A stretch of 64,000 nt of DNA from Oegoconia quadripuncta (taxonomy: Eukaryota; Arthropoda; Insecta; Lepidoptera; Autostichidae), in contig OX438749.1 in assembly GCA_949316235.1 (NCBI GenBank), forward strand, positions 14,216,914-14,280,913, given 5' to 3'. The position numbers and the translations under genes were made by a program. Positions 31,772 through 42,332 of this stretch are shown here, piece by piece; within the stretch, counting starts at the first letter, position 1, and the number at the start of each line of letters is the position of its first letter. Below the pieces are notes generated by a model. The model saw nothing but the letters and a program-made list of their open reading frames with translations. It was not told the origin of the DNA and searched no databases.

Positions 31772-32152
31772 GAGAGGGTCCAGTCCCAAACACCTCGACT
31801 CCACCATCAGATCAGCTTGATGGTACCATAATATTGCATTGTCACCGAACTTACATAAAGTTGCCAAATTTCAGCTCAATCTTATACCAGCAAGTGGTTG
31901 AAAAATGGGTTGCAAATTTTGAAACGGACAACTTGTATACTTACGTAAGAGTATTGCAAACTAAATAAAAGCTTGTAGAAAGATATTTATTTGTCATAAA
32001 ATTAATTATTAAACTAAGAGTTTATTACAGCCAGAATAAAGTTACTTTAAAGTTAATTGGAATAAAGCCAAAGTTCTTACTAAAGTTTGATGGAAGAGGT
32101 CTCTTATGATAAGCTCATCTTTTGTATATTTTGAGTATTGTCCAGTTTTTTT

Positions 32153-32188
32153 TTGTTTTCTTTAATATATACATATTAAAGAAAACAA
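32153..32188. repeat. Perfect inverted repeat, 16-bp arms
   Basis: TTGTTTTCTTTAATAT, spacer ATAC, and the exact reverse complement. Confidence 0.85.
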
Positions 32189-32252
32189 TATGTAATATAC
32201 AATATAACAATATATGTATGTAAATATTGCTTATATGCAATAAAGTGTTAAA

Positions 32253-32484
32253 TCTAACTAATATTTATTTGTTTATTTGTTTGTTTGTTTGTTTGCTGCT
32301 CAATCACGGCGAAACGGATGGACGGATTTGGTTGAAATTTGGTATATTTGGTAATAGGTGTATATAGGTGATGGATTGAGACATAGAAATTTTTATCCCA
32401 ATAAAGTGAGTAGTTCCCGCGGGATAAACAAATTGCCGCGATTAAATTGTTCTACGCAGGCGAAGCCGCGGGCGGAAAGCTAGT
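32253..32484 (+). mobile_element. LEP1-like Helitron
   Basis: Starts TCTAACTAATATTTATTTG and ends CGAAGCCGCGGGCGGAAAGC then TAGT. The 3' end is intact; the ATAAATGCGAAAG segment near the start is lost. Confidence 0.82.
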
Positions 32485-33062
32485 AAATAAATAAAGTTAA
32501 GATGAAAGGTTGGAGGCTTACCAAAGCTGATGATTTTCAGTCCCCCCCAGAGTAGTTGCTGCCACCAAAGTATCGCGCGGTTAGCTTACAGTAGTGTTAC
32601 AGTCGTCGTGCGGTCGACTATACCCACATAAATAACTAAATACAAATATGTACAAATATTATAGAATGTTTACATTTGCATTACTAGTGTGAAATATTGA
32701 TTATCTGTGGCTCTACCACTAGCACAGGCGTGGATCGTGGGAGTCCAAACGGATAGAGTTAACAGTAGCAACATACATTTTCAATGAAGTCGAAGTGTTC
32801 AATGGGTAAGCTACTTATCAACATGCTTTATTATACAGATACATTTATTTTGCACTAAATGTGATATACAGATTTCATTCACAATTATAAAGTCTCACAC
32901 ATTTTACCAGACACTGGCGTGCAATATTTCATTATACTTATTTACACATTTAATTTACGATTATATTTACACATTCACATTATACTTAGTTAAATTAATA
33001 ATTTAGTTACAATGTCAGATTCACAGAAATCAAAATTAGTATATCCCTTATTCCTATTAATA
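32485..33062. other. Intergenic, no feature recognised
   Basis: AT-rich sequence without an open frame of interest. Confidence 0.35.
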
Positions 33063-33255
33063 ATAAATAAATAAATATCCTTAGACATACACACAGCGCC
33101 ATCTAGTTCCACAGTAAGCAACTATAAGGTTGTATTGTGGATACCAGATGGTTGATAAACTACATAAATACATTTTTTTTTGTAAATAAATACTTATTAT
33201 AACTGAAAACATCCATAACTCGGGTACACATGTCCGTATTCATCACACAAACATT
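33063..33255 (-). mobile_element. tRNA-headed SINE (family A), 5'-truncated
   Basis: Body and tail of the 5403-5679 family (CACAGCGCCATCTAGTTCC, GTAAATAAATACTTATTATA), ending at CATCACACAAACAT. The tRNA-like head is absent, as expected for incomplete reverse transcription. Confidence 0.8.
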
Positions 33256-33282
33256 AATAATATCAAATTGTATTCGTAACTT

Positions 33283-33336
33283 GGTATTTTTAAAAGTCAA
33301 AATATTCAGATGAATATTTTGACTTTTAAAAATACC
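33283..33336. repeat. Perfect inverted repeat, 26-bp arms
   Basis: GGTATTTTTAAAAGTCAAAA then TATTCA, a 2-base spacer (GA), and the exact reverse complement. It would form a cruciform or a 26-bp RNA hairpin. Confidence 0.9.
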
Positions 33337-33432
33337 TTCAATAGATATTGAGTAATAACATCATTGTGTCTCTACCACTCTTTAAGTTTCTTTTTGAATG
33401 TTTCTAGGGGTAGAGACTTCATTATCATTTAA

Positions 33433-33474
33433 TCTAACTAATATGATAAATGCGAAAGTTTGAATGTTTGTTTC
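33433..33474 (+). mobile_element. LEP1-like Helitron, left part (split by BEL element)
   Basis: TCTAACTAATATGATAAATG, then CGAAAGTTTGAATGTTTGTT, stops at the BEL target site GTTTC (33470-33474). The rest resumes at 39711. Confidence 0.85.
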
Positions 33475-33607
33475 TGTTGGAAACTGCGTGGTGTTTTTTA
33501 GATCTTTTCTTTTTTTTACATTTTTTAAATGTCAGTGTTCCTAAGATATTCGTATGTGTCAAACGCTTGGATTTTTCTTTGCTCACAAATTCCTACATTA
33601 GCTAACA
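33475..33607 (+). repeat. 5' LTR of the BEL/Pao element
   Basis: TGTTGGAAACTGCGTGGTGT to CTACATTAGCTAACA; begins TG and ends CA. 133 bp is short for a BEL/Pao LTR. Confidence 0.95.
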
Positions 33608-33611
33608 TTTT

Positions 33612-33630
33612 TGGTCCTTTCGAGCCGGAT
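33612..33630 (+). promoter_or_regulatory. Primer-binding site of the BEL/Pao element
   Basis: TGGTCCTTTCGAGCCGGAT lies four bases after the LTR. It matches the complement of a tRNA-Tyr 3' end except for one extra T (tRNA sequence from memory), so tRNA-Tyr is the likely primer. Confidence 0.65.
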
Positions 33631-36600
33631 ATGAGTGCAAGAATAACCAGAGCCACCACCAAGAGGTTGGCACAGCCACGGGAGGCTGGCGAGGTTTCCT
33701 CGGAATCAGGTATGCACGTCGCGGGTGGGCACGGTCGGTCCCCAGAACCGGGCCACATTTCAACCGATGCCACGTTCACACCCGCGGCGGGCGATCCAAA
33801 CCCCGGGACATCTCGAACGAATCCCACAATTGGCACAGAACACGCTAATTTCAGCCTTAGTTCCAGGTCGCATTTGTCGGGGTCTTCGCGGTCATCGGCC
33901 ACAATGAGGGCACGTAGGTTGTCCGCGGAGGCACAGTTAGCCCGGCGAAGCATGGACCGCGAGCAACGGCTGTTAGAACGCGAGCAACAGCTCGCACAAG
34001 AACGGTTGAACTACGAGTATGAACGTAAGCTTGCACATCAAGCAAATCGAGTAGAAGAGCTTGAGATGGAGGCACGTTTGGCGGTTCAGGAGGCTGAGGA
34101 GCGTTCCATTCGGTCGGTTAGTCATTCTTTTTCTCGTACTGCAACATGGGTTAATGACGTAAATAGCTGTCCGAACGCGCGTATTGAGCCTGCGGTAACA
34201 AATCCGAAGCTCACGCGGGAGGATAGCGTGATAGATCGCGAGTTTTTGGGGGACTCCGCTCCGAACGTAGAACCTCCACATGTAGTTAACTCGAAGGCAC
34301 CATATCGCACATCGGAACCCATCATTCATCGCGATTTTCATGAGACGGAAATACCAAACTTCACATCTCATATTAATTTCCCATCATATGCTAAAAAACA
34401 TGAAATCCCTGAATATTTTGCTAAGAAACCGGTGTCTTTTCTTATTCCGTCAAAGTCACACAATGATTTTATTTTTCCGTCAACGTCAAACAAAGTTCAA
34501 ACATTTGTGCGGCCAGCTGTTAGTTCGAGTGACAAAGAGTTTTTACACTCACTACCAAAAAAGGTTGAAGTTGAAACGATTGCTCCAAATGTAAATGGTC
34601 CGCACAAATTTTCTCATAAATATATTGAACTGATGCCGTTTGGTGGGAAAGCTACCGAGTGGCTTATGTTTAAACGCACCTATCAGGATACTCAACATTT
34701 GTTTGCACCCACAGAGAATCTCTCTCGTTTGCGGTGTGCGCTTCGTGGCCGCGCCCTTGAAAGTGTATCGGCGTTGCTGTACACCGCCGAACGACCTGAC
34801 GAGGTCATGGAAATGTTGGAGCAGACGTTTGCATTGCCAGAGATCATAGTCCTACACGAGATATCGCTTGTTCGAAGTCTGCCTAAGTTAAGCTACGACC
34901 AAAGAGAACTTAATTCTTTTGCGTGTAGGCTACGTAACTGTATAGCTGTTATTAATAGTTTAAACCAAAAAGAGCATTTATACTCTGTGGAAATCTTTCA
35001 TACCGTATTGAGCAAACTAACACCTATGTTGTACAGTCAGTGGAAAGATTTCGCTTACCGTAGTAATCAGTCCGTACCGAAACTGCAACTCTTGTCTGAA
35101 TTTCTCGATATCGAAGCTCACAAACAAAATAGATTCGGTTTGGTGTTAGATTATGCTAAGCGACCCGGCATTCAGCCGGTGTACTATAACCCTACTCGTC
35201 GAGACAATATTAATGTCGTATCTACGCGTAGTACCGGTGCTGACCTGTGCCTTTACTGTAAAAATAAACACACTCTGATTGATTGCAAGGACTTCAAGTC
35301 TCTTAACATAGATGACAAGTGGCGCTGGCTGCGAGAGGCAAAGATCTGTTATAAATGTCTAAAATCCAAATCACATCGTTGGAAGACCTGTAGGATTGCT
35401 CGTTGTGGTATCGACGGTTGCGGCCGCTATCATAATCCGCTACTGCACTCCACACCGGCGACACCACACGCGTCCCACACGGCCTGCGACTCTTTATCCC
35501 CATCTTATAATTTTGCAAATGAAACTGATGCTAGTAGTAAAGCTGTGACGATCGGGAATATTACCGAATCCTTTGCGTTCGATAAAAACGTTCCTAGCCA
35601 TACTCGAGTGTTCTTGAAAATAGTCCCCGTTGAAGTTAGCGGTCCTAATGGAAAATATAACACGTTCGCTTTACTTGATGATGGTTCTACGGCGACTTTG
35701 ATCGACTCCGAGGTGGCACGTGTTATTGGTGCTACTGGGCCTACGGATTCAATCAAGGTAGACGGCGTTGCCGGCATGTCCACATGCAAACCCATCCAAC
35801 ATGTTAGTTTTTCTATTAAAGGCAAAAATTGTTCAGAGGTATTTTCTATTAGTAATGCGAAGGCTATGGACACACTTTCTTTATTTGCACAGACTATAAA
35901 CCGAGATGATATATTGCAGTATTCTCATCTTACCGATATAATTGATCAACTTACAATCGTAGACGCGACACCTAAAATACTTCTTGGTGCTGAACACTGG
36001 TACTTGTCCGTCAGTCGTGAAATCAGGGAAGGTTCCAAGAACCAACCAGTAGCTACCCGCACTGCTTTAGGGTGGGTGTTGCATGGTAAATCGAGCAGTT
36101 GGACTAAACCAATCCATTTTGTAAACCACACTTCCTTCGATGACCATAATAGTAGTGACCGCGTTATGGAGGATCTCATCAAAGATTATTTTCGCCTTGA
36201 TGCTATGGGAATTTCGAAACTCGAGACATTGTGTTCTAGGCAGGATAAGTATGCTTTGCAGATATTGGATACAACGGCTAAACGTTTACCATCCGGTAGG
36301 TTCGAGGTTGGTTTGCTGTGGAATAAAGATATTTCAAACGTACCTGACAGTTATAGTCACGCGCTTTCCAGGTTTCTAGGTTTAGAGAGGCGTATGGCTC
36401 GAGATCCAGATTTTAAGAAAGCCTATTGTGCTTTTATTAAAAACATGTTAGAAAAAGGCTATGCTGAGGAGTGTTCTAGAGATACGTACCACGAAACTGT
36501 CGCTTTACCTGAACAAAAATCGATTCGGTGGTATTTACCACATTTCCCAGTAGTTCATCCCCAAAAAAGAAAGCTGAGGGTAGTTCACGATGCTGCTGCG

Positions 36601-39489
36601 AAAACCTCTGGAGTCAGTTTAAATTCTATGCTGATGCCAGGTCCAGATCTGCTGCAATCCTTGCTCCAAATCCTGTTTCGCTTCCGTGAAGGTCGTGTCG
36701 CCTTGACAGCCGACGTAAGGGAGATGTTCCCACAAATTAGAATTAGGGAGCAGGACCGCGACGCTTTAAGGTACATTTGGAGAGAGGATCGTGGCTGTGA
36801 GTTGAAGGAGTACAGGATGACCTCTGTAATTTTTGGCGCCGTCTGTAGCCCGTGCACTGCTCTGTATGTTAAAAACCGGAACGCCGAAGAATTACAGAAG
36901 TCATACCCAGCAGCAGCGCAAGCTATCGTCAATGATCATTATATGGATGACTATTTAGGTAGTTTAGATGACGAGCACGAGGCTTCGCACCTAGCAGCCG
37001 ACATAGTCACGGTACATAAGGCAGCAGGAATGGAAATGCGTGGCTGGGTGTCGAACGTACCTGCCGCACTAGCGGCTGTTCCTGAAGACCTGCGTGCTAC
37101 ACCACCTGAGAATGTTCGTGTTGGTCCTGAGGCTTTTGTTAGAACATTAGGCCTTATTTGGCATCCTCAAAGTGACACTTTTAGCTTCCATCATGGGTCC
37201 CAGTTTCCTGATAATGGCAAACTAACTAAACGAAAGATATTGTCCATTTTAATGTGCGTATATGACCCTCTGGGTGTTCTCACTCCATTAGTCATTCAAG
37301 GACGAATTTTATTTCAGCATACATGGAGAACCGGTATTGATTGGGATTCCGAGCTGCAACCAGACACCGTCGAAAAGTGGCTGTCTTGGTCTCGACAACT
37401 GGCTAAGATTTCCGACATCAAAATTCCTCGCTGGTATAGATATGGTTGTCAAGATAAAGCCATCAGTGACAGGCAGCTTCACGTCCTTGCTGACGCAAGC
37501 GAGCAAGCGTACTCTTGTGTCGCTTATTGGCGATTTACATTTTTCGATGGTTCCGTGAAACTGTCTCTCATTGGTGGGAAAGCGCGTTTAGCTCCGCTCA
37601 AACCCATATCTATACCACGGCTGGAGCTCCAAGCGGCCCTGATTGCGGCTCGGTTTGGTAGCACTGTGTGTACCAGTCACAAAGTCCACATAAATAAAAT
37701 ATATTTTTGGTCTGACTCGACCACAGTATTGAGTTGGATTAGAAGTGATGCGCGAACGTTCAAGCCGTTTGTTGCAAATCGCGTTGGTGAAATCACCGAA
37801 ATAACAAACGTCAGTAATTGGAAATTTGTGCCAGGTGGTTTGAATGTTGCCGACGACGCGACGAGACTCAAAGATCGCGATATAGACTTGAGCCGTTGGT
37901 TCTCTGGACCAGATTTTTTGTTATTGCCGGTTACTGAGTGGCCCAAAGAACCATTGGCTTCTGAATCCTCTTGCGCTTTGGAAGAACTAAAACCCTCTAA
38001 AGCGCTGGTGGGTTTAATATATCTGGAGAAACCTTCATCGGTTATACCAGATCCCTCACATTTCAGTGAGTGGATACGTTTACTGCGTGCGACCGCGCGC
38101 GTATGGCAGTACGCATATAAGTTTCGGTCCCTTTTGGCACGTTTTAGAGATCCGAATTCTAAATCATCGCTTGATTGCATTTCTTCTTCCAAATTTCTGC
38201 CTTTGACCGCCGCAGACATTCATAAAGCGGAGAATGTTATCCTCAGAAAGTCGCAAGTAGACTGTTTTAGCCAAGAATTGGCTCTATTATATGACTCCAA
38301 GCCCTTGCCTAAATCAAGTAAGCTGTATTCTCTGTCTCTAATACTTGACGAAGAAGGATTGCTTAGATTAGACAGCCGAATCAAGCACATGAGAAACGTC
38401 GATTACAACATCACATCGCCAATCATTCTCGATGGTCGCCACCCCGCTGTACGCCTTCTAATACGGCATTACCACGTCAAAGCTGCGCATGCATTTAACG
38501 AGCTTGTTTTCAATGAGTTAAAGCAACGATACTGGATTTTCCGGTGCCGCAGTGAAGTCCGCATGGTCGCCAGAAAATGTATGTTTTGTGTGAAGCGCAA
38601 GGCAGCGCCTCAGATTCCTCCCATGGGTGACATACCGGAAGTGCGCCTCGACCACCATATTCGTCCTTTTACCAATGTAGGATTGGACTATTTCGGGCCT
38701 GTGGATGTTTCAGTCGGTCGTCACAGAGAAAAACGTTGGGTAGCTCTTTTCACGTGTATGACTACACGAGCAGTCCATCTAGAAATTGTAGCAAGTCTTT
38801 CAGCGGATTCGGCTATCTCCAGCTTACGCCGTTTTATAGCACGTAGAGGTATTCCTCGGAAAATCCTCTCCGATAACGGTACGTCGTTTGTTGGGGCAAA
38901 CCGCCAGCTGTCAGAGTTCTACCAAGAGTCTGTACAAGACTTTGCAGCCAGCAATCAGTGTGAGTGGACCTTCCTGCCGCCTGTATCGCCATTTATGGGG
39001 GGCTGCTGGGAGCGCCTGGTTCGTACGGTGAAGACTGCCCTCTTGGCAACATTGAGAGAAAGAGCGCCAAAAGAAGAAATTCTCCATACACTTCTTTTGG
39101 AAGCGGAGGCTTTGGTGAATTCGAGGCCTTTGACGTACGTTACCCAAAATGAAGACTGCCAGAGCATCACCCCGTTCCATTTCTTGATCGGAACATCTTC
39201 GAATCAGCAGTTGCCAGCTAGTCTAGACGATAGAGTGTTTTCTCTGCGAAAGGAGTGGCAGAAGGTACTTCGCTTATCTGAACATTTTTGGAACAGGTGG
39301 CTCCGGGAGTATCTACCCAGTCTTAAACCAAAAAGGCAACAGGGAGACAAATTTCGAAATTTGGAAGTGAACGACATCGTCCTGGTAGTGGACCCTAATC
39401 TGCCAAGAGGAGTGTGGCCAATGGGCCGAGTGATAAAAGTTTATCCGGGCAAAGATGGAGTCGTGCGAGTGGCTGACGTGGCCACCTAA
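33631..39489 (+). CDS. gag-pol: BEL/Pao Gag-Pol polyprotein
   Basis: I start at ATG 33631, directly after the PBS; the open frame extends upstream into the LTR (33529) but that cannot be the natural start. About 1952 codons. Approximate order: coiled coil rich in Glu/Arg (~110-165); Gag DUF1759-like region with FGGKATEWLMFKRTY (~335); zinc-knuckle-like CLYCKNKHTLIDC (~540) and CYKCLKSKSHRWKTC (~572); aspartic protease LLDDGSTATLID (~681); reverse transcriptase with YMDDYLGS (~1103) and the Peptidase_A17-type region; RNase H (SIPRLELQAAL, ~1328); integrase zinc finger H..H..C..C (~1610-1655); integrase core D (GLDYFGP, ~1685), D (SDNGTSF, ~1747), E (GCWERLVRT, ~1791); C-terminal DUF5641-like domain. 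The frame ends TAA at 39487, yet sense codons continue in the same frame to TAG at 39553. Confidence 0.95.
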   Translation: MSARITRATTKRLAQPREAGEVSSESGMHVAGGHGRSPEPGHISTDATFTPAAGDPNPGTSRTNPTIGTEHANFSLSSRSHLSGSSRSSATMRARRLSAEAQLARRSMDREQRLLEREQQLAQERLNYEYERKLAHQANRVEELEMEARLAVQEAEERSIRSVSHSFSRTATWVNDVNSCPNARIEPAVTNPKLTREDSVIDREFLGDSAPNVEPPHVVNSKAPYRTSEPIIHRDFHETEIPNFTSHINFPSYAKKHEIPEYFAKKPVSFLIPSKSHNDFIFPSTSNKVQTFVRPAVSSSDKEFLHSLPKKVEVETIAPNVNGPHKFSHKYIELMPFGGKATEWLMFKRTYQDTQHLFAPTENLSRLRCALRGRALESVSALLYTAERPDEVMEMLEQTFALPEIIVLHEISLVRSLPKLSYDQRELNSFACRLRNCIAVINSLNQKEHLYSVEIFHTVLSKLTPMLYSQWKDFAYRSNQSVPKLQLLSEFLDIEAHKQNRFGLVLDYAKRPGIQPVYYNPTRRDNINVVSTRSTGADLCLYCKNKHTLIDCKDFKSLNIDDKWRWLREAKICYKCLKSKSHRWKTCRIARCGIDGCGRYHNPLLHSTPATPHASHTACDSLSPSYNFANETDASSKAVTIGNITESFAFDKNVPSHTRVFLKIVPVEVSGPNGKYNTFALLDDGSTATLIDSEVARVIGATGPTDSIKVDGVAGMSTCKPIQHVSFSIKGKNCSEVFSISNAKAMDTLSLFAQTINRDDILQYSHLTDIIDQLTIVDATPKILLGAEHWYLSVSREIREGSKNQPVATRTALGWVLHGKSSSWTKPIHFVNHTSFDDHNSSDRVMEDLIKDYFRLDAMGISKLETLCSRQDKYALQILDTTAKRLPSGRFEVGLLWNKDISNVPDSYSHALSRFLGLERRMARDPDFKKAYCAFIKNMLEKGYAEECSRDTYHETVALPEQKSIRWYLPHFPVVHPQKRKLRVVHDAAAKTSGVSLNSMLMPGPDLLQSLLQILFRFREGRVALTADVREMFPQIRIREQDRDALRYIWREDRGCELKEYRMTSVIFGAVCSPCTALYVKNRNAEELQKSYPAAAQAIVNDHYMDDYLGSLDDEHEASHLAADIVTVHKAAGMEMRGWVSNVPAALAAVPEDLRATPPENVRVGPEAFVRTLGLIWHPQSDTFSFHHGSQFPDNGKLTKRKILSILMCVYDPLGVLTPLVIQGRILFQHTWRTGIDWDSELQPDTVEKWLSWSRQLAKISDIKIPRWYRYGCQDKAISDRQLHVLADASEQAYSCVAYWRFTFFDGSVKLSLIGGKARLAPLKPISIPRLELQAALIAARFGSTVCTSHKVHINKIYFWSDSTTVLSWIRSDARTFKPFVANRVGEITEITNVSNWKFVPGGLNVADDATRLKDRDIDLSRWFSGPDFLLLPVTEWPKEPLASESSCALEELKPSKALVGLIYLEKPSSVIPDPSHFSEWIRLLRATARVWQYAYKFRSLLARFRDPNSKSSLDCISSSKFLPLTAADIHKAENVILRKSQVDCFSQELALLYDSKPLPKSSKLYSLSLILDEEGLLRLDSRIKHMRNVDYNITSPIILDGRHPAVRLLIRHYHVKAAHAFNELVFNELKQRYWIFRCRSEVRMVARKCMFCVKRKAAPQIPPMGDIPEVRLDHHIRPFTNVGLDYFGPVDVSVGRHREKRWVALFTCMTTRAVHLEIVASLSADSAISSLRRFIARRGIPRKILSDNGTSFVGANRQLSEFYQESVQDFAASNQCEWTFLPPVSPFMGGCWERLVRTVKTALLATLRERAPKEEILHTLLLEAEALVNSRPLTYVTQNEDCQSITPFHFLIGTSSNQQLPASLDDRVFSLRKEWQKVLRLSEHFWNRWLREYLPSLKPKRQQGDKFRNLEVNDIVLVVDPNLPRGVWPMGRVIKVYPGKDGVVRVADVAT

Positions 39490-39555
39490 GGGGGTGCGCT
39501 GAAGAGGCCCGCACGCAAGCTGGCTCTCCTATGTGAGGACATAGAACTTGTGTAG
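39487..39555 (+). other. In-frame extension after the Gag-Pol stop
   Basis: After TAA (39487-39489) the same frame stays open for 21 codons to TAG (39553-39555). It encodes a Leu/Arg/Lys-rich segment of the kind that usually closes the C-terminal domain in BEL/Pao proteins. The TAA therefore looks like a point nonsense mutation that shortens the protein slightly; the effect on activity is unknown. Confidence 0.6.
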
Positions 39556-39577
39556 CTACGCTACACGGGGCGGACGA

Positions 39578-39710
39578 TGTTGGAAACTGCGTGGTGTTTT
39601 TTAGATCTTTTCTTTTTTTTACATTTTTTAAATGTCAGTGTTCCTAAGATATTCGTATGTGTCAAACGCTTGGATTTTTCTTTGCTCACAAATTCCTACA
39701 TTAGCTAACA
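39578..39710 (+). repeat. 3' LTR of the BEL/Pao element
   Basis: Identical to 33475-33607 by direct reading; followed by the GTTTC target duplication. Confidence 0.95.
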
Positions 39711-39715
39711 GTTTC

Positions 39716-39870
39716 TTTGTTGGTCAATCATGGTGAAACTGATGAACGGATTTGTATGAAATTTGGTATATAAGTAGAATATACCCAGGATTGAGACATA
39801 GGAATCTAAACTACTCACTTCATCGAAATTATCTCGATAAAGTGAGTAGTTCTCGCCGGATAAACAAATT
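39716..39870 (+). mobile_element. LEP1-like Helitron, right part
   Basis: Continues the element cut at 33474: TTTGTTGGTCAATCATGGTG, AAACTGATGAACGGATTTG and GCCGGATAAACAAATT. The 3' end (CGAAGCCGCGGGCGG) is missing or decayed. Confidence 0.75.
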
Positions 39871-40049
39871 AAACTTTACGATAGCTTATATAGGCAATGT
39901 TATATCGCAGCTTATATGGCACGCTTGATGTGCGGTCGACTGTCCTGTCTATGTAATATATTTTGTTAAATTATGACAGAATGATTATAGTTGTGTGTGA
40001 GTGTGTGAGTTCGCATGTGTGAGAACTTCTAAATTGAATAAACAATATA

Positions 40050-40145
40050 ATATAAATACACTTTATTGCACAACAGAAAAGAAAATACAGTTACGAAAAG
40101 TTGTAAGAGTAGAATGTCCGTTTTGGCGACCTTATCACTAATTAT
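40050..40145 (-). repeat. LINE 3'-tail repeat
   Basis: Minus-strand copy of the 890-1484 family: ACTTTATTGCACAACAGAAA, AAGAAAATACAGTTACGAAA and GGCGACCTTATCACTAAT. Confidence 0.75.
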
Positions 40146-42031
40146 TCGTATTAATAAAAAGTGTAAAAGAACAACCGTGTCATCAGCATAACAGATGAAT
40201 TAGGTTAGGTTGCATTGTGAATATTGTCGAATTAAAGAAATTTACAAAAGCAATGTGCTGTCCAGGTTGCCATATTTTAAGGATGAAACGAGTAATCGCT
40301 TTAATTCCAGTCACACCTGATGTTAAATCATGATAAGATCGATCTACTGTGTGACATACAAACAGACGCCTGAACTCAAGGCTCACCACAACAAGGGAAA
40401 TGCTGTAATATGCAATATTGAACTGCCACACTTGTCACTCGTCAGCAAGACAAAGCGTAATAAGTAATCAAGCTTTGATTACCTGACATGACGTACCTAC
40501 AGTCGGCTTCACAGTTTTCATACAGGGATTATTCATGGTTAACCTATACTGCCTATTCAAGATATAAGATCTTGTTTCTCCACAGGTAAACAAATTTGAT
40601 TTTGTAATGGAATCGAAATTTATATTGTAATATTTCTCCAGAATAACTGATTTTTATAATCTATACGCAAGGGCTCGGTGATCACTGCTCTTCTCTAAAA
40701 CAATCGTCCAGACTGGGCTATTTATCTAAATTACTAACCACTTGCTAACCGATCCTACCTATACATACTAAAGGACATGTGAAGCGATGTAGTTTTAAAA
40801 AATGACATGTCGACTTTCATTAAGTGACAGTTTTGTATCCTACATTGAATAAAATATTTTTGACTTTTGACTTTGACATCTCATAACAGAAAAATTGCTC
40901 ATTTTCCCTTCCAAACATTCATTGATTTGTACTTGAAAATTTGTATGGGATGACATGTGGGATAAACCCTCTTAAACAAGATAATATTATAAATAGGTAA
41001 TATAGGTAGTATGTTTGTAACTCACAATGAAATGTCTTAACCGCTTCGACCTATCGTTTGTATATAATTGGACAGAGAGATAGCCCGGACCTAGAGCAAG
41101 ACATCGGTTACTTTACATTCTGAAAAAAAAAATACGCGATGGAATAATTCCGCAAGCAGGCGACAACGTAACCATAAAGTAAGTACAATTTATATATCAC
41201 TTGACCAAATTAAACAGTGCCGAGATTAATGAAATGCTGTAAGATTTTATTAAAAAGTTAATTTGGAGCCGTTTTGCTGAGACGGTCGTTACGTACGTCA
41301 GAATATAAAGCTCTATCAATCTGACTCTATGGTTTAATGAATCCCGCTAGCAACGCGCCATCATGGTGAGAAAACGGGAAATACCCTAATATACAAGTAT
41401 GTTTATACCTGTAATAAATGAGACACCGATATCGTTCGAAATATTGTAGACACTTTAAATTAAATTTATCGGGGGATAATGGGGTTTGGGGAGTTGCCAC
41501 TCGCATTCGGACTGTATGGACAAAGTGGTCCTGTTCAGAGTTTTAAATCATATAATGCTCATAATCGGTTAGTCGCCTTTTACGTTCAGGAGACGACTTG
41601 GTCCTATTTTACTCTGCCGGAATCCACACGAAGGTGTATGGCGGACACCATACTATAATTCTCACCATCCCAAAATCCACCAACTGTGGATAGGGTATAG
41701 GGTAACACTAGAATGCTCCTATATAATACATGTCAGTACATTAAACACAATGCTGTCGATTCTAACGTGACTTCTCTAAACTAAACTAGTTACTATGGCG
41801 TCTTATTTACATTTACAAACATATCTTTTAAAAGATGTATTGTTACGGTGTTTCTTATCGCTTCTTCTGCCTAACTATAGCACCTTGTGAAGCGATGTAG
41901 TTTTAAAAAATAACGTGTGATATTTTTGTATCCTACATTGAATATAATATTTGTATCTTTTGTCTTATTATTCCAAGAAAAAGACAGCACTATTTTAAAA
42001 CTAGCATTCGTTTGGGGAAGTCACATTATTT
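40146..42031. other. Intergenic with short dispersed repeats
   Basis: No gene. A SINE family C scrap lies near 40300-40340 (TCCAGTCACACCTGATGTTA). The block TGAAGCGATGTAGTTTTAAA, with a nearby TTTTGTATCCTACATTGAAT, occurs twice (40780-40865 and 41887-41965), suggesting another LINE tail family. Confidence 0.5.
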
Positions 42032-42332
42032 GTTTTTTTTTATGCACTACGGATTAGTACTTCTCTTCTATGTTAAGTGAAGATGACCCGGAAACCCCAA
42101 CACATTTGGGGGACTAGCTATCTTATCTCTGACAACCGGAACACAACAATGCTATTAACATTGCTGCTTGGCGGCAGATTTAGATAAGATGGTGGTAGTT
42201 AGCCAGGCGGATATTTAAAATGCCCTACTACCAACCAAACCAAGCACTTAAACATATACCCCGCTGGGGATCGGACCCGCGACCTCCGAATCGTAAACCC
42301 AATGTTGTTTATATTGAGCCACGGAGGCGGCT
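42032..42332 (-). mobile_element. tRNA-headed SINE (family C)
   Basis: Minus-strand copy with the head complement GACCTCCGAATCGTAAACCC and GAGCCACGGAGGCGG. The body lacks a short segment present at 26800-26860. Confidence 0.82.

Larger units (their letters stand above)
33475..39710 (+). mobile_element. Complete BEL/Pao LTR retrotransposon
   Basis: 6236 bp with 133-bp LTRs (33475-33607 and 39578-39710) that are identical by eye. GTTTC flanks both ends (33470-33474 and 39711-39715). PBS, a single Gag-Pol frame and a purine tract (GGGGCGGACGA) before the 3' LTR are in the expected order. No env frame lies between Gag-Pol and the 3' LTR. Identical LTRs mark a recent insertion. Confidence 0.97.

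Noticed and set aside
33529..33630. Gag-Pol start at 33529
   Set aside because: This ATG is inside the LTR and before the PBS; the in-frame ATG at 33631 is the sensible start.
33525..38219. Long minus-strand frames inside the BEL element (for example 142 and 180 codons)
   Set aside because: They are antisense shadows of the conserved Gag-Pol frame.
39490..39577. env gene in the BEL element
   Set aside because: There are fewer than 90 bases between the Gag-Pol stop and the 3' LTR.
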